DNA from: Pseudomonas sp. 8AS
GTDB taxonomy: Bacteria; Pseudomonadota; Gammaproteobacteria; Pseudomonadales; Pseudomonadaceae
Assembly (NCBI RefSeq): GCF_902506505.1
Contig: NZ_LR733406.1
Coordinates: 372,001 to 436,000 of the forward strand
DNA: 64,000 nt
Reading direction: 5' to 3'
Positions within the stretch are counted from its first letter, which is position 1; the number at the start of each line of letters is the position of its first letter. The translations under genes and the position numbers were made by a program. This document shows positions 1 to 8,455 of this stretch, piece by piece. The notes under the pieces were generated by a model, which made no database searches, was not told the DNA's origin, and was given only the letters and a program-made list of their open reading frames with translations.

Positions 1-296
1 TAGTCGCTGGGCAGGCTGGCGCTGTGCTCGGGATGCGCCTGGCCATCCAGCCATTCGCCGGCCAGGGTCAGGCGGGTGTGGGTGCTGTCGAGCAGGTACA
101 GCTGGCTCAGTTCGCAACTCGCGAGCTGCGCGGCGGCCTGCACCAGGCCGGCCGGCAGGTCGTCGGCCTTGGCCAGGCGCGACAGCTGGCCGAACTGCTC
201 CAGCAGGGCCTCGGCATAGGGCAGCGGCTGGGCGATGCGCTGCAGCAGCTGGGGTGGCTCAGGCAGCTGGGGCGGCAGGCGTTCAGGCGAATTCAC
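1..296 (-). CDS. GAF-domain protein N-terminus, probable Sfa/VasH-type sigma-54 activator (partial)
   Basis: An open frame reads leftwards from a GTG at 294-296 to the window edge, about 98 codons with no stop. It overlaps the end of clpV by 14 bases, as expected for the next gene of the operon. Residues about 66-90 (SQLYLLDSTHTRLTLAGEW) look like the beta-strands of a GAF domain. In P. aeruginosa HSI-II and in Vibrio the gene after clpV encodes an enhancer-binding protein with GAF, AAA+ and Fis-type HTH domains (Sfa2/VasH) that switches on hcp and T6SS operons through sigma-54. The AAA+ part lies outside the window, so the identity rests on the GAF-like segment plus gene order. Another GAF protein cannot be excluded. 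Confidence 0.65.
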   Translation of the reverse strand, partial: MNSPERLPPQLPEPPQLLQRIAQPLPYAEALLEQFGQLSRLAKADDLPAGLVQAAAQLASCELSQLYLLDSTHTRLTLAGEWLDGQAHPEHSASLPSD

Positions 297-2892
297 AGAC
301 CAGCGCTCCTTCACCGTCGAGGGTGGCGTGCACCTGCTGCAGGCTTTCGCCGGCGGCCATGGCATCCAGCAGGCGGTCGGCGATCTGCGGCAACAGCTGT
401 TGTTCCAGCAACTGGTCGATCAGCCGCGCGCCGCTGTCGTTGTGCTGGCAGCGCGCGGCCAGGTGGCCGAGCAGCGCCGGGTGGTGGCTGAAGCCCAGCT
501 GGCGGCGCGCCAGGCGTTCGCCGAGGCGCGCCAGCTTGAGCGCCACCAGCTCCTCGAGCACGCTGCCGGCCACCGGGTAGTAGGGCACCACGCGCATGCG
601 CGCCAGCAGCGCCGGCTTGAAGTGACGGCTCAGGGCCGGGCGGATGGCCTGCTCCAGTTGCTCGGCGGCCGGGCGCTGCTCGTCGCTGCAAAGCTGGGCG
701 ATCTGCTCGCTGGCCAGGTTGCTGGTCATCAGGATCAGGCAGTTGCGGAAGTTGATCTCGCGCCCTTCGCCGTCGTTGGCCACGCCCTTGTCGAAGATCT
801 GGTAGAAGACGTTCATCACGTCCGGGTCGGCCTTCTCCACCTCGTCGAGGAGGATCACCGAGTAGGGCTTCTGTCGCACCGCCTCGGTGAGCATGCCGCC
901 CTCGCCGTAGCCGACGTAGCCGGGCGGCGCGCCGATCAGCCGGGAAACCGTGTGCTTCTCCTGGAACTCGGACATGTTGATGGTGGTGAGGAAGCGCTCG
1001 CCGCCGTACAGCAGGTCGGCCAGGGCCAGGGCGGTCTCGGTCTTGCCGACGCCGCTGGGGCCGACCAGCAGAAATACGCCGACCGGCGCATCGTCCTTGT
1101 TCAGGCCGGCGGCGCTGGCGCGCATGGCGCGGTCGAGGGCCACTACCGCCTGCTCCTGGCCGCGCACGCGCTGGCGCAGGTCATGGGCGAAACCGGCCAC
1201 CTTGGCGTTGTGTTCGCGGGCCAGCTGGCTCAGCGGCACGCCGGTCCAGTGGCTGATCACCTCGGCCACCAGGCGCGGGCAGACTTCATGGCTGACCAGG
1301 CGCTCGGCGGCCTGGGCCGCAGCCAGCTCGGCCTGAATGGCGCGCAGTTCGGCTTCCAGTTCGGCCAGCTCCGGCTGGGGTTCGGCGTTGTCGTCGCGGG
1401 CTACGTCAGTGCTGCCCAGACGGGCGCTGGCGCACTGCTGGCGCAGTTGCAGCAGGCGTTCGGCGAGTTGGCGCTGCTCGTCCCAGCGGCTGTTCAGCTG
1501 TTGCAGTTCGGTGGCGGCCTGCAGCAGGCGGTTTTCCAGCTGATCGAGGGCCTCGCCATCGATCGGCAGGCCGGCATCCAGGTCGCGGCGCAGGGCTTCG
1601 CGCTGGCGCTGGCCTTCGGCGATCTCGCCGCGCAGGCGTTCCAGCGCTTCCGGGGCGGCGGCCAGGCTGATGCGTACGCGCGCGCAGGCGGTGTCGAGTA
1701 CATCGACGGCTTTGTCCGGCAGTTGGCGACCGGCCAGGTAGCGCGCCGACAGCTCGGCGGCGGCCACCACGGCGTCGTCACGCAGGTAGATGCCGTGGCT
1801 CTTCTCGTACACCGGGGCCAGGCCACGGAGGATGGTCACGGCTTCCTGGACGGTCGGCTCGTGCAGCTGCACCGGCTGGAAACGCCGGGCCAGGGCCGGG
1901 TCCTTCTCGAAGTACTTCTTGTATTCGCTCCAGGTGGTGGCGGCGATGGTGCGCAACTCGCCACGGGCCAGGGCCGGCTTGAGCAGGTTGGCGGCGTCCG
2001 AGCCACCGGCCTGGCCGCCGGCGCCGATCAGGGTGTGGGCCTCGTCGATAAACAGGATGATCGGCTTGGCCGATCCCTTCACTTCGTCGATTACCCCCTG
2101 CAGGCGCCGTTCGAACTCGCCTTTGACGCTGGCGCCGGCCTGCAGCAGGCCCATGTCCAGGCACAGCAGCTCGACGCCCTTGAGCACCTCCGGCACTTCG
2201 CCGCTGGCGATGCGCAGGGCCAGGCCCTCGACTATGGCGGTCTTGCCGACGCCGGCCTCGCCGACCACGATCGGGTTGTTTTTGCGCCGGCGGGCGAGGA
2301 TATCGATCATCTGGCGGATCGCCCCGTCGCGGCACAGCACCGGGTCGAGCTTGCCGTCGCGGGCCTGCTGGGTGAAGTTGTGGGTGAAGCGTTGCAGGTT
2401 GGATTCACCCGGCGCGGCGGCTTTGCCGGCGGCGGTTTGCGGCTGCTGGCTGAGGGCGAAGTCGCGCAGGCGCTCGGCGTTGATCTTCGCCAGCAGCGGC
2501 TGGTAGTGGCTGCCGGCATAGCGCATGGGGTTGCGCAGCAGGGCCAGGATCAGCGCGGCCTGCTGCACCTGGCTCTGGCCCAGCTCCAGGTTGGCCACCA
2601 GCAGGGCGTCCTGCAGCCATTGCACCAGCTCGGCGGAGAACACCGGGTTGCGCGAGGCGCTGTGTTCGCCGCGCGGTTGCAGGGCGCTGGCGAGGGCGCC
2701 GGCATCCACTTCGGCATCCTGCAGGGCACGAGCCAGCAGGCCGTGCGGGCGTTCGAGCAGGCCGAGCAGCAGGTCTTCCACCAGGATCTTGTTGCCACCG
2801 CGCTGCAGGCAGCGCTCGGCGGCGCCTTCGAGGTCGCGGCGGGTGTCGGCGTCCAGTGCCTGCACCAACTGTTGTAGGTCGACGTTGATCAT
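283..2892 (-). CDS. tssH: Type VI secretion AAA+ ATPase TssH (ClpV)
   Basis: ClpV is the cytosolic disaggregase that unfolds contracted TssB/TssC sheath so its subunits can be reused. The 869-residue product has an N-terminal Clp-N-like region (1-150), a first AAA+ module with Walker A GEAGVGKT at 211-218 and FIDEAHTLIGAG, a middle coiled-coil insert, and a second AAA+ module with GPSGVGKTE, the pore-loop sequence GYVGYGEGG, and VILLDEVEKA. Length and motifs fit the family. The start MINVDLQQ at 2892 is chosen because the frame upstream is a shadow of tssG. It lies 11 bases after tssG. Confidence 0.97.
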   Translation of the reverse strand: MINVDLQQLVQALDADTRRDLEGAAERCLQRGGNKILVEDLLLGLLERPHGLLARALQDAEVDAGALASALQPRGEHSASRNPVFSAELVQWLQDALLVANLELGQSQVQQAALILALLRNPMRYAGSHYQPLLAKINAERLRDFALSQQPQTAAGKAAAPGESNLQRFTHNFTQQARDGKLDPVLCRDGAIRQMIDILARRRKNNPIVVGEAGVGKTAIVEGLALRIASGEVPEVLKGVELLCLDMGLLQAGASVKGEFERRLQGVIDEVKGSAKPIILFIDEAHTLIGAGGQAGGSDAANLLKPALARGELRTIAATTWSEYKKYFEKDPALARRFQPVQLHEPTVQEAVTILRGLAPVYEKSHGIYLRDDAVVAAAELSARYLAGRQLPDKAVDVLDTACARVRISLAAAPEALERLRGEIAEGQRQREALRRDLDAGLPIDGEALDQLENRLLQAATELQQLNSRWDEQRQLAERLLQLRQQCASARLGSTDVARDDNAEPQPELAELEAELRAIQAELAAAQAAERLVSHEVCPRLVAEVISHWTGVPLSQLAREHNAKVAGFAHDLRQRVRGQEQAVVALDRAMRASAAGLNKDDAPVGVFLLVGPSGVGKTETALALADLLYGGERFLTTINMSEFQEKHTVSRLIGAPPGYVGYGEGGMLTEAVRQKPYSVILLDEVEKADPDVMNVFYQIFDKGVANDGEGREINFRNCLILMTSNLASEQIAQLCSDEQRPAAEQLEQAIRPALSRHFKPALLARMRVVPYYPVAGSVLEELVALKLARLGERLARRQLGFSHHPALLGHLAARCQHNDSGARLIDQLLEQQLLPQIADRLLDAMAAGESLQQVHATLDGEGALVCEFA

Positions 2893-2903
2893 TCTCTCTG
2901 TCC

Positions 2904-3911
2904 TTAGTGAGTCATGCTGCCGATGGTGACCACACCATCGGCCTGTTCGTGGCCGAGCCAGCTGGTCCAGCCGAGGTGGCAGGGGTTGCCGGCGCCGATG
3001 CGCAGCTCGCGGATTTCCTCGTGGCGCAGGGCCAGGCGGATGTCGTAGTCGAGCGGGTCGCGCAGGGTGAAGCGCACCAGCGCGCACAGTGGCTGGTAGC
3101 CCGTGCCGATCGGCAGGAATTCGTGGAAACGTGCCCAGCTGAGCTGGCGGATATGGATGCGGAACTTGCCGCCGCGGTCGCGCACCCGCTCGCCGAGCAC
3201 CAGACTTTCGCCCAGCTGGCTGTTGGCCAGGCCGAGGCGGTTGCGCTGCTCGCCGATGATCTGTACCTGGCGCTCGACGCACTGCTCGATGCGCAGGTCG
3301 GCGTGCTTGAAGTAGTAGCGCAGCACCGCCTCGACCAGCGCCGCCGAGTGGGCGCGCAGGCTGAGCAGGCCGAGGTAGGGCAGCAGGCGCTTCCAGTTGA
3401 GGTCCTCGGCGGCGCGGATCTGCTCGCCGCCGAGGCCGATCAGGGCGAACAGTTGGCTGGAGAACACGTCGCTGGCGCCGCGCTGAAAGCGCGCGTAGTA
3501 GCGGTATTTCTGCCAGATCGGCAGGAGCAGGCGCTGCAGGCGGTTGTTGAACAGGTCGAGGAATTCGCGGGTCGGGTTGCCGTCCGGGTTGTCGCCTAGC
3601 GCCTGTTCGCCATAGAAGGCCGGCAGCGGCGAACCGGCGCCGAACAGGCTGACCAGGTTGATGCGCAGCTGCGCGCGCAGCTCGCCGTGTTCCTCGAAGA
3701 ACTGCACGCGATCGATATCGCTGCCGGGGAAGCCCAGGCTGGGGTTGGCCTGGAATTCCAGGCGCTCGTACAGCTGCTCCTCATCCAGTTCGGGATGGGC
3801 AGTGCGCAAGCGGTCCAGCACCAGCAGCACACCCTGGAACAGGCTGTACTCGCGGATGCCCCGGCTGAGCCGGTTCAGAGCAGGGGCTGCTGCCCCATGC
3901 GCGGCGTCCAT
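2904..3911 (-). CDS. tssG: Type VI secretion baseplate protein TssG
   Basis: TssG forms the baseplate wedge with TssE, TssF and TssK. The 335-residue product carries typical TssG features: FQGVLLVLDRL near the start, GASDVFSSQLFALIG in the middle, and a C-terminal FTLRDPLDYDIRLALRHEEI segment. The start MDAAHGAAAP at 3911 gives the usual size and a 37-base overlap with the end of tssF, suggesting translational coupling. A longer open frame in this phase continues across tssF but is antisense-quality sequence there and was not used. Confidence 0.93.
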   Translation of the reverse strand: MDAAHGAAAPALNRLSRGIREYSLFQGVLLVLDRLRTAHPELDEEQLYERLEFQANPSLGFPGSDIDRVQFFEEHGELRAQLRINLVSLFGAGSPLPAFYGEQALGDNPDGNPTREFLDLFNNRLQRLLLPIWQKYRYYARFQRGASDVFSSQLFALIGLGGEQIRAAEDLNWKRLLPYLGLLSLRAHSAALVEAVLRYYFKHADLRIEQCVERQVQIIGEQRNRLGLANSQLGESLVLGERVRDRGGKFRIHIRQLSWARFHEFLPIGTGYQPLCALVRFTLRDPLDYDIRLALRHEEIRELRIGAGNPCHLGWTSWLGHEQADGVVTIGSMTH

Positions 3912-5665
3912 CGGTACACCTCTCCCTGTGTGCTGTGTACGCGCAGCTCGTGGTAGCTGTTGAGGCTGGCGTAGAGGGCAAAGAATTCGTTGAGCACCGA
4001 GGCGAACAGGAACAGGTCCCCTTCGCCCAGGTAGCCGTCCTGGTCCATGGTCAATTCGGTGCGCACGCCGCGGATCGGCAGGCCGCGATGCAGGCGGTCG
4101 ACATGCTGGTGGGCGATCTTCTTCAGACCACCGAGCAGGCGCTGGCTGACCTTCAGCGCGTGCTGGTCGTAGTGGCGCGGCAGGTCGTAGGTCTCGAGGA
4201 TCACCTTGAGCGCCTCGACGTTGGCCAGCGACAGGTAGTTCAGCGACATGTTGCTGATCAGCTTCCACAGGTAGTCGCGGTGCAGCGGCGGCGCGTAGCT
4301 CGGCGTGACCGCGCTGATGTTGCGGAAGGTGAGGAATTCCGGAGTGTCTTCGCTGGGCAGGCAGATAGCGCCCAGGCCCAGCTGGCGCGGCAGGTTCTGG
4401 TTGGTGCAGGTCAGCTCGATGGACAGGGTTTCCTGCTGATCCTGCTGGCGCATGCCGAAGCTCAGCCAGGTTTCCAGGCCGTCGCCGAGCATCGATGGCT
4501 GCTGGCGCACGCTGTAGTGCGGGCGGGCCTTGGGCACGTCGAAGCTGGCGTCGTGCTCGAAGGATTCGAACGGCACGTATTCCTCGTAGCCCATGCCGCC
4601 GGGCTTCCAGCCGGTCACCCGGTCCACCGAAAACACCGCGCAGTGGCGCGTCTCGAATTCGGCCGGCAGCAGCAGGTACTGATCCTGCTTGCCGTCCAGG
4701 CGGATCGGGATGGCGTCGTGGGCGAACAGGTTGACCACCGGCGTGCAGTACAGGCGCACGTTGTCCAGGGTCGGGCGGATGCGCTGCAGGCCGGTCTTCT
4801 GGATATCGAAGCGCAGCTCCAGGCCGCGCGCACGCTCCAGCAGTTCGGCCGGCTGGCGCTTGAGCAGCTCGAGGCCCTTGAGCTCGACGAACAGGAACTT
4901 GTCCTGGAAGGCGAAGTATTCCTGCAGGTGGCGGTAGCCGCGGAAGGTGTTCAGCGGGTAGGGCACCAGTGCCTCGTCTTCGGCGAAGCCCACCGCCTCG
5001 ACCTTGTTGGCAGCCAGGGCGAAGCCGGGCAGCGGCTGGTCGTAGGCATCCTTGAGCGGCTTGCCCTCGCCATCCAGCAACACCAGCTGGATGCCGCCGA
5101 GGTGGCGCAGCAGGCCGAGGTAGAGCAGCTGGCTGATATAGCGCTCGCCGGCCAGGTGCAGGCGCAGTTTGCTCAGCTCGACTTCGCCGAGGTGGCCATC
5201 GGCGCTCATGCCCAGGCGCAGGCTGAGCAGCGCGCCGTCGCCCTTCACCGAGTAGTCCAGGCCGTTCAGCGCCAGCGGCAGCACCTCGCAGGCGAAGGCG
5301 GTGCGGAAGCGGCAGGTCACGCCTTCGATGGCCTTGGCTTCCACCGGCGTATGCCGCGGCACGGCGATGGCCGGGCCGGGACGCTTGAGCGGGTCGAACT
5401 GCAGCATGCTGAAGGCCGGCAGCGGGCGCATGTAGTTCGGCCACAGCAGGTGCATCAGCGAGTGGGTCAGCTCCGGCAACTCGTCGTCGAGCTTCTGCCG
5501 CAGGCGCCCGCTGAGAAAGGCGAAGCCTTCCAGCAGCCGCTCCACATCCGGGTCGCGCCCGGCCTGACCAAGAAACGGCGCCAGCGCCGGGCTGCGCTCG
5601 GCAAAGCGCTTGCCCAGTTGGCGCAGGGCGGAGAGTTCGCTCTGGTAGTAGTGGTTGAAGGACAT
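3875..5665 (-). CDS. tssF: Type VI secretion baseplate protein TssF
   Basis: TssF is the largest wedge subunit of the T6SS baseplate. The product is 596 residues, the normal family length. It has the characteristic N-terminus FNHYYQSELSALRQLGKRFAE, followed by ERLLEGFAFLSGRLRQKLDDE and LLWPNYMRPLPAFSMLQF, which are conserved in TssF. The gene follows the low-GC cargo cassette and overlaps tssG. Confidence 0.96.
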   Translation of the reverse strand: MSFNHYYQSELSALRQLGKRFAERSPALAPFLGQAGRDPDVERLLEGFAFLSGRLRQKLDDELPELTHSLMHLLWPNYMRPLPAFSMLQFDPLKRPGPAIAVPRHTPVEAKAIEGVTCRFRTAFACEVLPLALNGLDYSVKGDGALLSLRLGMSADGHLGEVELSKLRLHLAGERYISQLLYLGLLRHLGGIQLVLLDGEGKPLKDAYDQPLPGFALAANKVEAVGFAEDEALVPYPLNTFRGYRHLQEYFAFQDKFLFVELKGLELLKRQPAELLERARGLELRFDIQKTGLQRIRPTLDNVRLYCTPVVNLFAHDAIPIRLDGKQDQYLLLPAEFETRHCAVFSVDRVTGWKPGGMGYEEYVPFESFEHDASFDVPKARPHYSVRQQPSMLGDGLETWLSFGMRQQDQQETLSIELTCTNQNLPRQLGLGAICLPSEDTPEFLTFRNISAVTPSYAPPLHRDYLWKLISNMSLNYLSLANVEALKVILETYDLPRHYDQHALKVSQRLLGGLKKIAHQHVDRLHRGLPIRGVRTELTMDQDGYLGEGDLFLFASVLNEFFALYASLNSYHELRVHSTQGEVYRWTPRMGQQPLL

Positions 5666-5690
5666 CAGGACTCATTCCTTGAGTACGAAG

Positions 5691-6005
5691 TCAGCGCTTT
5701 TTGCGTCGTAGCAAGAAAACTGGCGCTGTAGTGAGTAGAGCGGCTATCAGTGCCGGGATAAAAGCCGCCATTCCTCCTGTGGGCAGTCGCTCTGCCAAGT
5801 GTCCGGCTCCAAGCCAGAGAACTATGGTTATTAGCGGATTTGCCACTAGCCCAAGCACAATCCAGACCCCATAAAACATCCATGACCTGTTGTGCTTCTT
5901 GAGAGCGAAAACTGAAAGAAGCAGGGCCAGAAAAAATATGGGAGAGCTGAGCACGAAAACGAATAGTGAAAATTCGCTTAGTGGGATGCTGATTTGCTTT
6001 GTCAT
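5691..6005 (-). CDS. Small three-helix membrane protein, candidate immunity protein
   Basis: A 104-residue product with three hydrophobic stretches (about residues 11-34, 42-66 and 77-97) and a basic RRKKR tail, so most likely an inner-membrane protein. I recognise no family. It lies 25 bases upstream of tssF, at the end of the cassette that begins with the PAAR gene. Base composition is clearly lower in GC than tssF or tssE, as for the two genes before it. Small membrane proteins next to toxins with hydrophobic C-terminal segments are often immunity proteins; that role is inference from position only. Confidence 0.6.
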   Translation of the reverse strand: MTKQISIPLSEFSLFVFVLSSPIFFLALLLSVFALKKHNRSWMFYGVWIVLGLVANPLITIVLWLGAGHLAERLPTGGMAAFIPALIAALLTTAPVFLLRRKKR

Positions 6006-6041
6006 GAGTGTTTACGTCGAAACTTGATGGATCTAGAGAAC

Positions 6042-6614
6042 TCAAGAGAGCACCTCGCTCCATTCCGCAGTAGCGCCATTTTCCAGAAGGTATCGCTCCT
6101 TCTCTATCGGCGTGCGGGTCGACCAGAATGGCAGCCAGATATGGTTCCACCAGTATTCAAGACTGCCCTGCTTATCCATCTGTGCCTCTATAGGCTCCAT
6201 TTTCGGAAAAGCGATCCAAGGTGGTGGTGGGGCCGGAAAGTGTGAGTCGAGTTCTCGAATCAGAGGAATTGAATTAGTAGTTACCTCAACAACTATTCCG
6301 CCGAATTCATCGTGGTAGGCGACTGCGAGGGATTCCTGATTTTCATTGCACAGGGTTGTCCCGTTTTTCAGTTCTTGATTGCCAAATCGGGTCGCTATGA
6401 GCTCCTGCAGTTTTGGGGCGTCGTCGTGCTTGAGCATGACAATCAAGTAGTAGGCATACAGGTGCTGCCCGCCTAGAAAGGTCTTGGCAGGATATGGATT
6501 GAAGCGTTCATTGCCCTTGGCGATGTCTGGATTATCAGGGACTGGTGCGAAGTTCGTATTGGGATGCTCCTTTCGAAGCTTCGCCATTAAGAATTTGATC
6601 AAGTTCATTCGCAT
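6042..6614 (-). CDS. Unknown 190-residue protein, candidate immunity protein
   Basis: The product is soluble-looking, with no signal peptide or membrane span. It contains a proline run (FPAPPPPWIAFPK) and several aromatic residues near the C-terminus. No family is recognised. The gene starts 25 bases after the putative toxin, where an immunity gene normally sits, and shares its low GC. A cytosolic immunity protein would match a toxin acting in the cytosol. The start at 6614 has GGCGAG close upstream; a second ATG two codons later is also possible. Confidence 0.6.
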   Translation of the reverse strand: MRMNLIKFLMAKLRKEHPNTNFAPVPDNPDIAKGNERFNPYPAKTFLGGQHLYAYYLIVMLKHDDAPKLQELIATRFGNQELKNGTTLCNENQESLAVAYHDEFGGIVVEVTTNSIPLIRELDSHFPAPPPPWIAFPKMEPIEAQMDKQGSLEYWWNHIWLPFWSTRTPIEKERYLLENGATAEWSEVLS

Positions 6615-6639
6615 CTCGCCTTACCGTTGGCCGGCTTCG

Positions 6640-7497
6640 TTAGTTTTCATAGATATGGTCGGCAACCCAATCTGCACCAAAGTAGCCGGCGGCACCGACC
6701 ACGATGCCGCCAATCAGCCCAGTAACGATTGCCCCAGGGCCGGTTTCAAAACCCAATGCGGCACCGGCTGCACCACCAACCTTGAAGCCAGCCCAAGCCG
6801 CCCCCCATCCGCCGGCCTGCCGGATGGACTCCTGTGTTGCCGTTGTCAGGTCGTAGGCGGTAAAGGCAATACCCAGCACTTGAACAACACGGGCGCCTTT
6901 TACGATGCCCTTTGTTGTTTTCAGGGACTCCGGGGTGAAGATCGCGCTAGCGGGCACCTTCTTGCCGTGAACCAGAACTTCCTTGTCGATGTCCCGGACA
7001 TAGGAGGAAATTTTGTCGATTCGTTTTGCAAGGTGCGGATGCTGGGCTTTGTATGCGGCTAGATCGCGCAGGATTTCCTCGGTCGATACCAGGCGGGCTC
7101 CAGCCTGCTGGGCCTTGTGTATATCAATGAAGATGCTGCGCCCATCAAAGCGTGGCGAGCCTTGCGGGAAGATCGAACTGGTCGATATGTATTGGGAAAT
7201 ATTCTTCCCTTCGCCCATGACATGCTCCGCAACTGTGTAAGGTGCGTTCGGCCCCTTGGGCTGCATCCCGTACCTCTCGGGATTCAACTCTGAAAGCTCC
7301 TGAAGTGGTGTCAGGTTCATCTGTTTCATGTAGGGGCTTTTGTCAGAGGCGTAGATTTTGCGTACCAAAAATCCGTCTTTGCCGGGCTCCTCCACAATCA
7401 CGAAGAAGAATGCGCGCGCTGGCATCAAGTAGCCTGGCAGATCACGTGTAGATCCCGGCTGTTGGTTGGTTTCGGCTGTGCACTGGTACTGGGTCAT
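6640..7497 (-). CDS. Putative T6SS effector with ART-like core and glycine-zipper C-terminus
   Basis: The 285-residue product is translationally coupled to the PAAR gene: the TGA of PAAR and this ATG overlap as ATGA. Residues about 90-105 contain QYISTSS and residues about 163-172 contain DIDKEVLVHG. This resembles the S-T-S strand and the E-x-E-like strand before a V/I-L turn seen in many ADP-ribosyltransferase-fold toxins; that assignment is by eye and tentative. The last 60 residues are a Gly/Ala-rich hydrophobic zipper (AGAALGFETGPGAIVTGLIGG), common in PAAR-linked toxins and possibly a membrane-insertion element. Position and GC support a cargo toxin loaded on the adjacent spike. Confidence 0.62.
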   Translation of the reverse strand: MTQYQCTAETNQQPGSTRDLPGYLMPARAFFFVIVEEPGKDGFLVRKIYASDKSPYMKQMNLTPLQELSELNPERYGMQPKGPNAPYTVAEHVMGEGKNISQYISTSSIFPQGSPRFDGRSIFIDIHKAQQAGARLVSTEEILRDLAAYKAQHPHLAKRIDKISSYVRDIDKEVLVHGKKVPASAIFTPESLKTTKGIVKGARVVQVLGIAFTAYDLTTATQESIRQAGGWGAAWAGFKVGGAAGAALGFETGPGAIVTGLIGGIVVGAAGYFGADWVADHIYEN

Positions 7498-8021
7498 ACC
7501 TGTCCCCACTGTTCCAGGGCATGCACGCCTACCGAGACCTGCAGGTTCTGCTGATTCGGGGTAGCGATACGAGGTGTTCTTCCGGCGGCATCGGTAAAAC
7601 CTTGGTAGGTCTTTCCTGCGGCATCGCGGATGAAGTAAGGAACGTTGGCCAGAGGCTGGCCTTCATCGCTGAGCACACGAAACTGCTCGTCGAATACGCC
7701 GGCAAAGGTCACCGGTTGGGGCGCCGTGAATGCCGCCCCGCCCCCACTAGCCCCAATCAACACTGTCCCCGACCCCGCCACCACCACATTGCCGTGGTTG
7801 CCCAGGGTGCCGATGGTGGTCGCCGGTTTGCCGTTGATCAGCACCGTCGGGATCACATTGCCGACCAGCGCGCCGCCGCAGGCGGAGGCGTCACCCTGGC
7901 GGGCGGCAGGCAGGCCGTCGAACAGCACGTTGGGCGAGCCGGCGGCGATGGGGTTGCTGCCATGGCCGGGAACCGGGCAGGCGGTGGGGTCGCCCAAGCG
8001 GGCGGCGGGTTTACCGGACAT
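7494..8021 (-). CDS. PAAR spike-tip protein with C-terminal TTR-like extension
   Basis: Residues 1-95 are a PAAR domain, with MSGKPAARLGDPT at the start, repeated GSPNVLFDGLPAARQGD and NVIPTVLINGKPATTIG units, and GHG/HGN metal-site histidines. PAAR proteins cap the VgrG trimer. Residues about 105-165 (QFRVLSDEGQPLANVPYFI and following) form a transthyretin-like extension of the kind that binds effectors in PAAR-TTR adaptors. It is coupled by an ATGA overlap to the downstream toxin gene, so it probably carries that toxin. It sits 24 bases after tssE, an unusual place because core genes normally continue there. Confidence 0.9.
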   Translation of the reverse strand: MSGKPAARLGDPTACPVPGHGSNPIAAGSPNVLFDGLPAARQGDASACGGALVGNVIPTVLINGKPATTIGTLGNHGNVVVAGSGTVLIGASGGGAAFTAPQPVTFAGVFDEQFRVLSDEGQPLANVPYFIRDAAGKTYQGFTDAAGRTPRIATPNQQNLQVSVGVHALEQWGQV

Positions 8022-8045
8022 CCATGCTCTCCTTTGAACAGGCCC

Positions 8046-8450
8046 TTACCTGACCTTCACTTGCCCGCTGCCATCCAGCTGCGCGGCAAAACTCACGGGG
8101 CGTCTGACGCCGTCGATCTCCAGCTGGCCTTCGATGGCGAAGGCCAGGCTCAGCGGATCGTGGTCGCGTGGCAGTGACACCACGCGCACCTGGGTCAAGC
8201 GCGGTTCGTACGCTTCGATGAAGCGTTCGATGGCGATACGCGCCTGTTGCAAGGCGTCATGCAGCGACAGGCGCATATCGTTGAGATCGGGCAACCCGTA
8301 GTCGGGCAGCGTCTGCACGCTGCCCGCCCGGGTGCTGAGCATCTTCGCCAGGTGGGCAGCCACCGAGGCCATGGCGGACACCTCATGGCTCCAGCCGGCG
8401 CGTTTGCCGGCTTCGCCACCCAGGCGCTCGAACAGGCTGCCGTAACTCAT
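8046..8450 (-). CDS. tssE: Type VI secretion baseplate protein TssE (gp25-like)
   Basis: TssE is the gp25-like wedge component that starts sheath polymerisation. The 134-residue product begins MSYGSLFERLGG and contains the gp25 region LPDYGLPDLNDM around residues 48-59 followed by AIERFIEAYEPRL, both typical. The gene follows tssC by five bases, so it is in the same transcript. Confidence 0.94.
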   Translation of the reverse strand: MSYGSLFERLGGEAGKRAGWSHEVSAMASVAAHLAKMLSTRAGSVQTLPDYGLPDLNDMRLSLHDALQQARIAIERFIEAYEPRLTQVRVVSLPRDHDPLSLAFAIEGQLEIDGVRRPVSFAAQLDGSGQVKVR

Positions 8451-8455
8451 GGCCG

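Noticed and set aside
235..2877. 880-codon open frame on the plus strand
   Set aside because: It is antisense to clpV; the protein is low-complexity Gln/Gly/Ala/Val-rich with no domain, as expected for the complement of a GC-rich gene.
2904..5675. Single 923-codon frame suggesting a TssF-TssG fusion
   Set aside because: Only the last third is TssG; the rest is out of frame with TssF and Arg/Pro-rich. Two overlapping genes explain the region.
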